DNA of 64,000 nucleotides from positions 11,098,001 through 11,162,000 of the forward strand of contig NC_065906.1 of assembly GCF_905147045.1 (NCBI RefSeq), written 5' to 3'. The notes under the pieces are model-generated. The model did not search any database and was not told the origin of the DNA. It worked only from the letters and a program-made list of their open reading frames with translations. Positions 21,216 to 32,829 of this stretch are shown piece after piece. Source of the stretch: Nymphalis io (lineage: Eukaryota > Arthropoda > Insecta > Lepidoptera > Nymphalidae). The position numbers and the translations under genes were made by a program. Position 1 is the stretch's first letter, and each line of letters opens with the position of its first letter.

Positions 21216-22403
21216 ACTCTTCGAGGCTGAAGCCGTGACTTGTACTGCTATTGGTATATAATTTAAAAGCGCTTATCTCCAATTAGTAAAATGACCCTTA
21301 ACTTTTTTCAACATTTTCATTGTACAGAGTAAATCCGATCACTTTAATAATTATTTACGATATAAGCGATTAACGCGTATATCCAGTTTAAAAAACATAT
21401 ATTTCACTACATATATAACAAAAACATAACTGATATATGTGATAATACGTATATATATTCAGGAAAATATATTTTTTGTATTTTTAATCTGCGAAGTGGA
21501 TGATTAGTCTTAATATACGTCTAAAGATACTCAGCATGTTTTTTCTAGCAGACTGTACCATGTAGTCTTTACGATAGTTTAATGGTGTGGGATTTATGAT
21601 AAGTTTTTAAAGCGCTTTGTTGCAGCTTGATATTTAACATAATATTCACTTGGACTGTTGAAATTATTTTTGTTCCATTAAACAATTTTTCAACGAATTT
21701 TCACTTTGCATTTTATACCTTTTTACTAGGATAATGGCTTATTAAATTGTTGGTAAGTTTCACCTAACGTAGATATCCTTATGTGATGTTAATGAGGTAT
21801 TCATCATTTGGGAGCTCCATTAATCCTTCGGGATGTTTTTCGCGACATCTACTACTTACGACATTTCTTATTGACTGTGAAAAATCTACCACCGGTTCGG
21901 AAAAACACCTCAAACTTTAGAAGAAGAATAAGAAACAAAGCGGGATTTTTTCTTTTATTTTATATATTTTTTACATAATTTTATATCAATAACAACTCAT
22001 TCATTTTGAAACGGCCTGATGGCGATCGTTTCATTCCCAAGGTGCTGGTGCTATCATCTATAAATTAATTTACCTTGTAATGACCTCTAACATATAAACG
22101 TCCTTTTACAGTTTTTGTTAAGCTTATGATTGTAACACTTGGAACATTTTCTGAGATCCTGTTGTACAATGCTATTGTTTGTGCCAAATCCTGTGTAGTC
22201 AGGTTACAAATATAATAGTCTTATATTTGTTCCATGTATTAATAACGGGCACATCACAATTACTAGAAAATTAATTTATTTTATAATATAAATATATTAC
22301 ATTACTACATATATATTGAAGCGACAGTCAATATTTATTTCATTTACCATACCATATAATATATAATATAGGGTACTTTAAGGTACTTTAGTATACTGGT
22401 TAT
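21216..22403. other. Intergenic stretch, nothing recognised
   Basis: AT-rich. Word-level similarity near 21811 to the 14840 block is too weak to classify. Confidence 0.45.
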
Positions 22404-22685
22404 GGTTTTGTGCAAACTCGTCTGGATAGCTACCACCCACTCATCAGATATTCTACCGGGAAACAGCAGCACTTGGCATTGATGTGTTCCGGTTTGAAGG
22501 GTGAGTGAGCCAGTGTAATTACAGGTACAAGAGACATAACGTCGTAGTTCCCACGGTTGGTGGCGCATTGGAGATGTAAGCGATGGTTAACATTTCTTAC
22601 AATGCCAATGTATATAGACATTGGTGACCATTTACCAACCATCAGGAGACCAATATGCTCGTCCGCCTTCCTATACTATAAAAAA
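22404..22685 (+). repeat. SINE-A copy, full length
   Basis: The head GGTTTTGTGCAAACTCGTCT, ACCACCCACTCATCAGATAT, AGTGAGCCAGTGTAATTACA, GTGGCGCATTGGAGATG and the tail CCGCCTTCCTATACTATAAA are all in order. Confidence 0.93.
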
Positions 22686-23294
22686 TATTTGGTAGTTATT
22701 CTTTTCCAGATAAAAAGCCTGTGTTACTCTTCAGTTCATATACTATCTCTATGCAAATAACTCCGTCGGTTCGTCACTCAGTTGCGGAGCGAAGAAGACA
22801 ACAATCACATTTTCGCATTTACAATATTAGTAAGGATAATAAGGCTCTAGTTTATACCCAGTAGATATTTATTCCTACCTTGCGTTTAGCTCTCTATTCA
22901 CGTTCAAATTTAAGCAGAGATAAACTGTTTATTTTAATTTTTCATCAAAATAAATCCTTGTTAAAAATGTTGCGGAATCCCAAAAAGGGACCTCGTGGCT
23001 ATAAATAATTTGTAGCCCATCAAAATAAGGGTTGCGACTTAATTAAACGGTTCAGTGGTGTCCATCATAATGGCGCTATCATAGAACTTGTGTGAAAAAA
23101 TTAAAAACATAAAAAAATGTTGAAATTTTTTGTATTTAATAATTGGTGAACTATGTGTTTAGGATCATACACGCGCTTAGGATCCTAAGCACACACACAT
23201 ATACAAGCAGCCACATATATTGTTTTGTAAATATGCTCTTTAAATTGTTCTACAGCCAGTATATCCGGATTTTTTACTTTATAAATAACATCAT
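22686..23294. other. Intergenic stretch, nothing firm
   Basis: GCAAATAACTCCGTCGGTTC and TCACATTTTCGCATTTACAA near 22750-22830 hint at an old dispersed repeat but remain unassigned. Confidence 0.4.
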
Positions 23295-23775
23295 ATATAT
23301 CGTATTCAATAACTAGCCGTGAACACAATGGGTTATCTCAACGGAAACATCATTTAGAAAAAAGGCTAAGGCATAGAAAGCCAAAGCAAACTTTCATCCC
23401 CAATTCAACCCACTTGAGTTATTAATTTTCAAAAACGCTGTAAACCTTGCCCTATATTTCAAAAGATTTTCCATAATAAAATCATCTCAATCTTCATCCT
23501 CTTATATGATAAATTTTCAAAATAACTTTACCAACGGTCTAACTATTTAACATAAGCCTAAATACCGATGACTATATTTCTAACATCAGAAATTACATGA
23601 ATTTCCATACAAACTTTCATCCTTCATTTAACCCGTTTGGGAGATAAAGTTTAAATAAAATACTTACTTAGTGCTCACATACATTCCATAAAAAAATTCT
23701 GTACAAAAATTCATCCTGTTAAATTCAGGGATTTAGGCTACGTGGAACGTCAGACAGTCATTTTAAAATTTTATT
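23295..23775. repeat. Degenerate repeat with CAAACTTTCATCCC units
   Basis: The phrase CAAACTTTCATCC plus a following TTCA-type AACCC(A/G)(C/T)TTG recurs at about 23389 and 23616, with a relative AAAAATTCATCCTG near 23705. This spacing resembles a recalled lepidopteran element made of degenerate internal repeats. It is old, and class and orientation are unresolved. Confidence 0.45.
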
Positions 23776-24044
23776 AATATACAAACAAATATATTTTATT
23801 CAACGACTTTGACAGTAACAATCGCTATTGCTATCCCTGTTGGATGTGTTCCGTGATAAGGTCCTATTTGCTCCGACCTCCCGGTAATGTCTTTACAGCG
23901 ATTGAGATACAATGCCTTTTAACGCCGACTTTAATGTGAATCCGATAAAGACCCAACTTTTTTAACTTAATTGCCGTTTAACAATGTATTTAAAATAAAG
24001 GATTTATTACAATAATATGGCAAAATTTTCATTGTAAAAAGTAA
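23776..24044. other. Intergenic stretch, nothing recognised
   Basis: AT-rich with a small GC-balanced block (about 23820-23920). Confidence 0.45.
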
Positions 24045-24330
24045 AGTAAAGCAATAGCCTGTCAATGTCCCAATTCTGGGATAAGGCCGCCTCTCCCTTT
24101 TGAGGAGAAGGTTTGGAGCTTATTCCACCATGGTAGAATACACGTGGCATAATTTCAATGAAATTAGACACATGCAGGTTTCCTCACGATGTTTTCCTTC
24201 ACCGTCAAGCACGAGATGAATTATAAACACAAATTAAGCACATGAAAATTCAGTGGTGCCTGCCCGGGTTTGAACCCACGATCATCGGTTAAGATTCACG
24301 CGTTCTAACAATAGGCCATCTCGGCTTTTT
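24045..24330 (-). repeat. SINE-B copy with internal deletion
   Basis: It starts at AATAGCCTGTCAATGTCCCA and ends at the head AATAGGCCATCTCGGC. The GCTGCTCCAATGCGGG block is deleted. The tail side consists of AAAGT/AAAGC pentamers (AAAAAGTAAAGTAAAGC). Confidence 0.9.
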
Positions 24331-24471
24331 TTTCATTTTTTTTTTCATTATGTTGCTATTAAAACTTATAGCATTGCTTTATTCGTGGTGCTACGGTATT
24401 TTTAACATTAGTATGCTATAATTTTAAACTAACATATATTTAGTTCTGACAATAGTTATATATACTTACCC

Positions 24472-24565
24472 AGCCGAGCTTGCACAAAACCCTACCACCG
24501 ATACAATACTAAATATTGTTGTTTAGCGGTTGAATATATGATGAGTAGGTAGCTTTACCACCAAA
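24472..24565 (-). repeat. SINE-A fragment, rearranged
   Basis: The head (CGAGCTTGCACAAAACCCTA) and the adjoining TTGTTGTTTAGCGGTTGAAT/GATGAGTAGGTAG block are present but in permuted order. This implies a local rearrangement after insertion. Confidence 0.75.
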
Positions 24566-24699
24566 AAACTTAAATGAACACGTAACCTAATATATAAACA
24601 TTATTTTACTTTATACACATTTGAAGTAAAAATAATTATGAGTAGAAACTCTAATGTGATTTCTCATATTGGAATTAATATAATTAAAATTATCGGGTC

Positions 24700-24947
24700 C
24701 ATCATTCATTACGTCCCGTCGACGCTTAGGTATATGACGGCGTTTATAATGCACACGTCCGTCCCTCCCGATTTCAAAGGCGTCCTAAGCCGAGGTCCGG
24801 CCTCACAAGAGGCACCCTTAGGACGTCCGTCTCTCTTGAGCGCCTCGTGTGGCTCCCAACATCCGGCTGAGTTCATCTCGCCCATCCCGACCGGTGACGA
24901 TGTGGAGGCCACTCTGGCCAACAGCAACTAGTTCGAAAAAAAAAATC
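24700..24947 (+). mobile_element. GC-rich transposon 3' end with poly(A), unclassified
   Basis: A sharply GC-rich block (TTACGTCCCGTCGACGC, CTAAGCCGAGGTCCGGCC, ATCCCGACCGGTGACGATG) ends at CAACTAGTTCG followed by ten A residues. This is the shape of a retroelement 3' end. Both strands hold open frames of about 70-95 codons, but no motif identifies a family. Confidence 0.5.
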
Positions 24948-25194
24948 TCGGTTACTTAAGAGATACCTATAATAAAGTTACACATAATCATAACAGCTTA
25001 TGTGATATAATATATGTGATCAGCTTATACATTCTTGAACCAAAGTTTTGATCTATTATCAGAAACTATTTCGATAATTATTTGACGTCGTCTAGATTCT
25101 TGTGAGAATATGACATATTTAATGAACTTGATTAAAAAATAACCTAAATGTATGGTTTTGGTAAATATATATGTTGATTTTTTATTGTGTTAGT

Positions 25195-25352
25195 GCGGGT
25201 GGCAAGTAGGTCACCTGATTTTAAGTGGTCACCGCCCATAGATATTGGCATTGCAAGAAATATAAACTACCCGTTACATCGCCAATGTGCTACCAACCTT
25301 GAGAACTAAGAGGTTATGTTATATCTGTAGTTACAGTGGCTCACTCACTTCA
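25195..25352 (-). repeat. SINE-A fragment
   Basis: AAGTGGTCACCGCCCATAGA, ACATCGCCAATGTGCTACCA, AACTAAGAGGTTATGTT and ACAGTGGCTCACTCAC occur in reverse-complement order. It directly precedes the 129-bp tandem array. Confidence 0.87.
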
Positions 25353-25361
25353 GGCTTCACT

Positions 25362-25742
25362 TAGGCTTTTATAGGGTTTTGTGCAAGTTCGTCTGGGTTG
25401 ATACCACCCACTCAATATTTACAATCTCGATATTATAAAGCAATATTAATCCGCTGGGCATTACAATTACGTGTGACATTACAATACTAATAGGCTTTTA
25501 TAGGGTTTTGTGCAAGCTTGTCTGGGTTGGTACCACACACTCAATATTTACAATCTCTTTATTATAAACCAATATTAATCCTCTGGGCATTACAATTACG
25601 TATGACATCACAATACTAATAGGCTTTTATAGGGTTTTGTGCAAGCTCGTCTGGGTATAAACCACACACTCAATATTTAAAATCTCGATATTATAAAGCA
25701 ATAATAATCCGCTGGGCATTACAATTACGTATAACATTATTT
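25362..25742. repeat. Three-copy 129-bp tandem array with SINE-A head
   Basis: Units start at 25362, 25491 and 25620 with TAGGCTTTTATAGGGTTTTG. Each carries the SINE-A head (GTGCAAGCTCGTCTGGGT, CCACACACTC), then AATATTTACAATCTCGATAT and CTGGGCATTACAATTACGT. Copies differ by a few percent; the third stops early after ACATT. Confidence 0.93.
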
Positions 25743-26382
25743 TATCAGAGTTTCAAGAACATAATGAACCCTTCGAAATTAACCCTCAGTCACGGCGACA
25801 CGCCAGACGTGACTTTATTCATACCGAGTTATCGACCCTTGGGTGAAGCCAATGGAATGAAAAACGTATTCCTGTAATTAAAGTTCATGATTACAAAACG
25901 AAATCTAAGAAAATTAAAAGTTATTTGTAAGAGAAAAATAATTCATTTTTTTTGCTCTGGATAATCTCCTATTAATGTAAAAATAAATACTCTATAAAGT
26001 CATCTAATATGTCTTAAGCAGTTCACATTAGTATTTTATTAAAATTAGTAACATATTCCTATGTATGTAATCTGTCAGTCAAATACAAGCAAACACTCGT
26101 ATCGGATGCGTTTCGGTGCATGAACCACTGACAACAGTAGCCAGTTCCAGTCAGCACTTTTTGCAAAACTAATTGTATGATTTTATTACATTAAATTTAA
26201 CAAACGTTACAATTGCATTAAATTATATTTAAATAAAAACTTCTCATGAAAAATAGAAGTAAAATAGTCTCACTTCAATTCGATTAAATTATGATGTATT
26301 TCATACTGTACGTAAACAATATACTTATTTTAAAAATATACTTATTTCTTTTTTAAATATTTTTAATGATTAAATATTATAG
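25743..26382. other. Intergenic stretch, nothing recognised
   Basis: A GC-balanced block at about 25780-25860 (AGTCACGGCGACACGCCAGA) is unassigned. Confidence 0.45.
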
Positions 26383-26640
26383 TAATAATAATAATAATAA
26401 CAAATAACTTTATTCACCAAATACAAACAAAGACAAAAAAATTAAGGTACATAACCATAAAAAAAGAGTTAACAATATCATAATTTGGTGAAAAGGTAGT
26501 CTCAGCTAGGCTGCTTTTCAGTCTACGCCTTGTACATATGCTGCCAACACAAACGCTACATTCAGTGCAGTAAAAGGTAAAAGGAGATAAAATTACTCAA
26601 ATAATAAAAGTTAATACAATTTATAACACGCACAATAGGC
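26383..26640 (-). repeat. Probable LINE 3' UTR with (ATT)n tail
   Basis: On the - strand this would end GGTGAATAAAGTTATTTGTT followed by an ATT-repeat tail. The body (CAGCTAGGCTGCTTTTCAGT, TGCTGCCAACACAAACGC on the + strand) looks like 3' UTR. The family is unresolved. Confidence 0.5.
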
Positions 26641-27160
26641 TAAAATATAAATTATTATAGTAGTAGTAATATGACCAAATAATATATATCATGAACAGAA
26701 CGATTTCAATTTTATTATATGCTCAATTTGTAAGTCGAAAATATTTATTATACCAAATGAGCGAACTCCAAATTGTTCAATGAATAGCGAAACTACGATG
26801 GTAAATTAAAAGTTACCATTCATCGCTATACAGATGTATTTTTTTATATTTCCTTGTATATTTGTTGTATTATAAATAAACGGCGAAAACGTGATCGCAC
26901 TCGCGTTTCAACACATATGCTCAATCACGTTTCGCTTATCGCATTACGAAATATATTTACACTAGACGATTGTACTGTCGGGTCGGATGATTTATTAGCG
27001 AACGATTTGGCAAAACATTACATAAGCCTTTTTCTATTTTTTATTTGTAGTTATTAAGCTGAACTATAATATATTATTATATTTTTTAAATGAATAATTA
27101 TTTTTATTTTCGTTATTTATTAGATATACAGGATAAGATAGGCATGGCATCCATCATGAG
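26641..27160. other. Intergenic; CpG-bearing block at 26885-27010
   Basis: GAAAACGTGATCGCACTCGC and GTCGGGTCGGATGATTTATT are unlike the repeats around them. No gene model fits. Confidence 0.4.
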
Positions 27161-27462
27161 CCGAGTTGGTCCATTGGTTAGAATGCGTGAATGTTAACTG
27201 ACGATTGCAAGTTATCAGGCAAGAACCACTGAATTCTCATGTGCATTCGTGTTAATTTGTGTTTATAATTCATTTCGTGCTAAGCTGTAAAGGAAAACAT
27301 GAGGAAAACGTGAATTTGTCTCGTTTCTCTGAAAATCTGCCACATGTATAACAACCTGCATTTAAGCAACATTATGGTATATGCTCTAACGCCTCTCAAC
27401 TTCTCCCCGAAAACAGACGGGGCGTTAGCCTAGCAGTGGGACAATTACAAGCTATATAAGCT
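27161..27462 (+). repeat. SINE-B copy, diverged but full length
   Basis: The head GAGCCGAGTTGGTCCATTGG, TTAATTTGTGTTTATAATTC, AAAGGAAAACATGAGG and TAGCCTAGCAGTGGGACAAT follow the family order. Confidence 0.85.
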
Positions 27463-27536
27463 TTACCCAGTCCTCAGACATTGGTAGTGTAACTATTGTC
27501 AATCGTAGAAATGCGTATTATTTAAGATATATATAA

Positions 27537-27578
27537 TATCTTCCTTATGCATATATCTATATATGCACAAGGAAGATA
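27537..27578. repeat. 18-bp inverted repeat, one mismatch
   Basis: TATCTTCCTTATGCATAT (27537) pairs with ATATGCACAAGGAAGATA (27561) across a 6-base loop. Confidence 0.88.
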
Positions 27579-28785
27579 TAATAATAATAATAAAATAGGA
27601 ATAACATACCCAAAAAAAAACAAAAATTTTTTTTTTTTTAATATATTATATTGAGTGTTATTTTTATCTTATGCAATTATTTATTAATTAGTAAGTAGTT
27701 ATATAATTTATGTTATATAATTATGAGTTAATGTATTTAACTTACTAACTTATCGATGAAAATTTTAAAATGCTGAACTGAGATATAATCGATTTCATAT
27801 AATAATATTACTTTAATTTAAATCAAAAACACATGTGTCTTTTAACAGTTGCCAATAATCATTTCAATGATGGAAAAAGAGAACACTTTTAATATATCAT
27901 TGCTCAACAGAAGAGAAGAACGAACATTTTGTTTCATTAACAAAGTATATATTTATTATTTTTCTATTTAGGTATTTATTATTATATTAGATACACGCTG
28001 CATTAAAATCAAGAATAAAATTCACTTTATACTATTAAACAATTTATTAATTATTTTATATTTACTTGAAAATTTATATTCATTTAAAAACAGAATATAA
28101 AGATGCATACGGGATTATAATTTATATGTAAGATTAATACATAAACATACTTACTAGTATTCAACACAACAAAACTTTAATAAGCTAAATATCTGAAATC
28201 GCGTCATATCCGTGTCGTAGCATATAAATACCACTTTATACGCTGACTCGACTCCCTGGCGCGTGTGCTTTACGAGGCCCCGCAAAATATCGTCCCTTTA
28301 TTTGAATCGCAATGTTATCATTCTAACCGATTGCTGCCATCTTCGAGGACCCTCAGTGAAATAAGTTTTTGAGACGGACTGTGAGTGACAATATTGGTTG
28401 AAATGTTGTACGGTCTGAGAAGGATTTCTTCGCGTAGCTTTGGTGTAGCTTCACATTTGAAATGCGTAACTTTTCTTCGTCGAATAAGTATTCTAAATGT
28501 GTTACTCGTGACTTATTTATATATAAAAACATCATCGGCATATTCACAGAATTAACAACTAAGTATTACGACAATAGTGGATTAATACACTGTAATACAC
28601 CATTATAGATGTTTGAAAAATATTTTTAAATGAGATTACCTTATAAAATAAACAGTACGATTATAATACTAACAGTACATTACGTAAAATTAAATATAGA
28701 AGTTACTTAATAGGTAAAAAAGTGTAACTTCTGAATTTTTTGCTTAATCACCAATCTATATTTGGAACAGGTGGTATCAGTATAT
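27579..28785. other. AT-rich intergenic with one CpG-rich block
   Basis: The first 600 bp are extremely AT-rich. About 28195-28360 is GC- and CpG-richer (GAAATCGCGTCATATCCGTG, CCTGGCGCGTGTGC, GAGGCCCCGCAAAATATCG), belongs to no repeat family and has no open frame of note. It is a candidate conserved element. Confidence 0.4.
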
Positions 28786-28840
28786 GCAAATTCATCTTGT
28801 AAAATTTTGATTCAAAAGTGCTTGTAGGGCTTGCGTAAGA
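28786..28840 (+). repeat. LINE 3'-UTR-like scrap
   Basis: TTTTGATTCAAAAGTGCTTG resembles the recalled CGATTCAAAAGTGCTTGTAA motif of the lepidopteran LINE tail also represented near 1335 and 60025. Confidence 0.4.
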
Positions 28841-29172
28841 CTTGACTACTTGCAAATTTATAATGAGAATATTAGGAGCTAGCCTGATTGCTTTGCCGTG
28901 GTTTTGTTTAAGTATCGCGTTTAGTCTTTTGTTTGTAAATAAATTCATCAATAACCATCACGCAACAAATATGTACTAAGTTTCAACTCAATCAGATGCT
29001 TCAAATAATCGAACACAAATTAAACACCATCAAAAACAGCCAATAATTTCATACACATATATGGTATAAAAACCGTTAACCGAAGCGATTACATGGGAAA
29101 TTAAACTTTATTTATTTTTAATGTATAGCAAGGAAGCAGATCGTTAATGTGCTGCCAGCCATTGAATCTAAG
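28841..29172. other. Intergenic stretch, nothing recognised
   Basis: AT-rich with no recognisable repeat or coding feature. Confidence 0.45.
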
Positions 29173-29287
29173 ATACAGTAACAGCCTGTTAATGTCCCAC
29201 TGCTGGGCTAAGGCCTCCTCTCCCTTTTGAGGAGAAGGTTTGGAGCTTATTCCACCACGCTGCTCCAATGCGGGTTGGTAGAATACA
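29173..29287 (-). repeat. SINE-B 3'-part, first of a partial tandem
   Basis: AACAGCCTGTTAATGTCCCA through GCTGCTCCAATGCGGG and GGTAGAATACAC. It is cut where a (CCGAA) repeat and a second copy begin. Confidence 0.92.
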
Positions 29288-29308
29288 CCGAACCGAACCG
29301 AACCGAAA
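29288..29308. repeat. (CCGAA)n pentanucleotide repeat
   Basis: Four near-perfect CCGAA units sit exactly between two SINE-B copies of the same orientation. Confidence 0.95.
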
Positions 29309-29566
29309 CAGCCTGTGAATGTCCCACTGCTGGGCTAAAAGCCTCCTCTCCTCATATTGAGGAGAAGGTTTGGAGCTTATTCCACCACGCTGCTCCAATG
29401 CGGGTTGGTGGAATACACATGTGGCAGAATTTCAGTGAAATTAGACACATGCAGGTTTCCTCACGATGTTTTCCTTCACCGTAAAGCACGAGATGAATTA
29501 TAATCACAAATTAAGAACATGAAAATTCAGTGGTGCTTGCCCGGGTTGAACCCACGATCGAATCTA
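29309..29566 (-). repeat. SINE-B copy, tRNA head partly lost
   Basis: It runs from ACAGCCTGTGAATGTCCCAC to GTGGTGCTTGCCCGGGTTGA and ACCCACGATCG. The A-box portion of the head is missing. Confidence 0.92.
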
Positions 29567-30075
29567 AGATGCTATTTCACATTTTCCTTTTAATTACACT
29601 GACTCATAAAGGGAATGACTAACCAGTGATGTGTATAGACTCAGTTATATTGAGTCACTTTTACCACACAACAATTACAATTTGACAATATAATTTTATC
29701 TTTCTGTTTCATTAATACATTTTTTTTTTATAAAAGAACTGGCATGAACCGAACTTATTCACTTGTTTTGCAATAAGTTCTACAAAAAAAAAAATATATT
29801 TATTAAATGTCAATAACTTTTTAATCAAATAGAGTTCCCAATATCAATGATTTGATCAATTAAATTTCAAACAAATCTATCGTTCAACTCCATCACCTTA
29901 ATTATATTTATGAAAAGGGTTAGATAATTACTTTTCGCTTTAATTTAGTGATATACATATTGCAGTAACAACTTTGTATTGAAATAATCAATTTATTATT
30001 AGCTTTTATATCTCAAGCAATGTATTTTACAGTATTTTATATATACTGTAAAATATATACATTTTTAGGAATGTT
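29567..30075. other. Intergenic stretch with a small hairpin
   Basis: AT-rich. The inverted repeat TATTTTACAGTA (30023-30034) with TACTGTAAAATA (30044-30055) is the only structure seen. Confidence 0.5.
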
Positions 30076-30190
30076 TTCCGACGGGGCGTGGCCTAGCGGC
30101 ACGACTTGATCACATGATGATCATCGTGGTGGGGAATGGCCCTGCCGAGCTCATCGACCGGCCAGGCTTGTTTTAAGATACTTCTGCTTG
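30076..30190. repeat. GC-rich block of unknown origin
   Basis: CCGACGGGGCGTGGCCTAGC, TGATCACATGATGATCATCG and AATGGCCCTGCCGAGCTCAT stand out from AT-rich flanks. The GTGGCCTAGCGGC word is A-box-like, but no B box follows at tRNA spacing. Possibly a transposon piece. Confidence 0.4.
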
Positions 30191-31774
30191 GACTCTCGGT
30201 TATGGCGAATATCTCATAAATAATATTTCAGTTGCTCAGTCTTGATTCCTTTGTTCTATTTGTGTGTGTAAATTGTACGTGTCGGTCTTCGTTTACTTTA
30301 TTGTTTTATAGTTATTTTGATTTATCTCTTTTAAAAAACCTATTTCTATCTTTATTTCTAATATATATATATGAAGAACGTCCACATAGTTAGAATTACG
30401 CACGACAGAAACGAAGATAATAAGCTGATGGATAGAAAGTAAAGGTAGACAAGACCAAATTCGTGGTAGTTTTAAGATCTGCCCTGAACCGTTATTGTAT
30501 GGCCACGTAATGATGGCCTGACTAGACGAATTCTAATTTTCGAGTCCCTATTACTTGATAGTTTGTTATCGATGTGGATTTGAAGAAAGCTCAGGTCTTT
30601 AAATAACCATACTAAACACGATTGACTAAGAATGTAATGAAGAAATCCATGCAATCCATGGACTACTCGAAAAGAGAGTTTATATTTTTATTTATACAAA
30701 TTTTTATTAATTTTTTCACTCCGAACATTAAATTTCCCTTTAATTTTCACAAATTAATTTGTCTAGCATTCATTGCGTCGTTGATATCCGTGTTTAAGTT
30801 CATGAAGGTTGTTAACAATATTGAAATTAAATACTTCCATCAATTCGACATTTCATTAAGCCTTCGTAATATGAACAGGTATAAATTTAGCATCAAATTA
30901 ATTTCATATGAACGAATGTATGTGCGTATTTCAATGAACCTGTGACGTAGAGTCATTTCCATTTAACATGATAAATGGTTTGGTATATATTATTTAAATA
31001 TAAATGTTTATTAGTGTGTGTGTAGTATTATGATAAATACCCAAGAAATTAACCAACTCTAAATTATTGTGACAGTCCTGAATAATAAAAACCCAGTAAT
31101 AATTTATGAGTGATAAAAATATTTTTAAGACATTCTGTATATACATTTATAAATCAATTAGAGATAAAATAGTAAATTAGACAAGGTAAGAAGTAAATAT
31201 TTTATCGTTAGAAAAATGTATAACAATGTATAAAATGCAAATAACACATAATATTTATTATAAAATCATATGAAAATAACAAAAACATACTTCATATACT
31301 AAGATAACAGCGGCTCATCTACATATAAAAACATTAATTAACAACACACGAGCTACGAGGGTCTACGATGCTACAATATTTGCTACGATAACGCTAAAAG
31401 TATTATTATTATTGTTGTATAAACTTTTATAAGAACTCTATTATAGACTTGTACCATTATAAAGAGACCAAAAAATGTAAATATACTATCCAGTTCTCCG
31501 TATACTAATTGCTGTGAATGTATGCTGTCTCGCTCCAAATAAGATTATTTTTTATTGCATCAAGGAAATACAGTAGCACCGGTGTATATATAAAGTAAAT
31601 TAATATTTTATATATAATTATTAATTATTGATTTAAAGATTTAGAGATGAAGCTCAACCTCAATAGGATCTCACTCGGACCATACGTTAAAGTCCTTACG
31701 GACTTAAAATCACAGTTCATACTAGAAATTTATAGCAGTAAAGTAGCTAATTTTATTTTATAAAACAATTATTG
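30191..31774. other. 1.6 kb AT-rich intergenic; one 107-codon frame
   Basis: The frame at 30622-30945 encodes a Phe/Ile/Lys-rich product with one hydrophobic segment. AT-rich DNA gives such frames by chance, and it has no family motif or splice context. No other feature is seen. Confidence 0.4.
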
Positions 31775-32030
31775 GGACGGGAAGTTGGCGTGGTTGGTAG
31801 ATACTTACCTTTCACGCCGAAGGTTGTGGGTTCAATTCCCACCCAGGAAGGACATTTGTGTGCACGTACATGTCTGTTTGTTGTTGCTTTTGAGTTGGGT
31901 GTAATTATGTATATAAGTATGTATTTACAAAAGAAAAGTATTATATGTAGTACATCAGTTATCTGGTTTCCATATTACAAGCTCTACTTAGTTTTGGATC
32001 AGATGGCCATGTGTGAATAATTTCCCAGAG
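31775..32030 (+). repeat. SINE-D copy, full length
   Basis: The head (GTTGGCGTGGTTGGTAGATA, B box GGTTCAATTCCC) is followed by GACATTTGTGTGCACGTACA and GTGTAATTATGTATATAAGT. The 3' part has TAGTACATCAGTTATCTGGT and GGATCAGATGGCCATGTGTG. Confidence 0.88.
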
Positions 32031-32087
32031 TTAATTATAATATTAAAGACACAAAATAATTAAAATCACATATGTCAGTACTAAAAG

Positions 32088-32300
32088 CCGAGACGGGCTA
32101 GTGGTTAGAAGCGTGAATCTTAACCGATTATCGTGGTTTCAAACCCGGACGAGCACCACTGAATTTTCATGTGCTTAATTCATCTCGTGCTTGACGATGA
32201 AGGAAAACATCTACCTTCCTACCTTCACTGAAATTCTACCACATGTGTGTTCCACCAACCTCCATTGGAACAGCCTGGAGGAATATCCAGGAGGCGATCA
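32088..32300 (+). repeat. SINE-B copy, 3' end lost
   Basis: The head AGCCGAGACGGGCTAGTGG and B box GTTTCAAACCC are followed by ATTTTCATGTGCTTAATTCA, GTGCTTGACGATGAAGG and TTCCACCAACCTCCATTGG. It breaks off at CCTGGAGG. Confidence 0.87.
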
Positions 32301-32829
32301 TTTCATTACGGGTGCCATTAGATTTATAAACTGCATTATTTAACTTTTTGTAAGATCTCAATCGGAGCATGGGTTAATTAAATGAAACGCACAATATACC
32401 TTGTTATGAACACGCTCTAATACATTTAATACAAGATATTTTTGAAATATCGTAAATTAAATATTTAATACAAAAAACTAATCACCATTGGAAAATAAAG
32501 AGGAAATGATTTTATAAAAAATATTCATCGGGTTTTTTAGTCTTCATAATTTCTTAGTCAATTATATTTTCCGCAATAAAATAATTTTCGGTAATAATTG
32601 CACTGTACCCACTTGAAATACAAAGTCCTGAAAAAACAAGCTACTCGACCGAGTGTGCACACGTGGCACATTGCACATAGTTCATGCTATAATAAAAATA
32701 CGATTAGTATTTCGACATAAAAAGGGTAGTTAGTTTTTATTGTGCATTTCTTTGTTTGTGATTAAAATTTAAAGTCTCATGTTTACTTTAAGATGTTTTC
32801 TAGTTTTATTTATGTTTGTCTTTGCACCG
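32301..32829. other. Intergenic stretch, nothing recognised
   Basis: AT-rich flank of the LINE below. Confidence 0.5.

Noticed and set aside
25362..25742. CRISPR-like array
   Set aside because: Long diverging units with no spacer pattern, in a eukaryotic genome; it is a minisatellite.
30622..30945. 107-codon open frame as a host gene
   Set aside because: Phe/Ile/Lys-rich composition expected from AT-rich DNA, with no domain, splice or promoter support.
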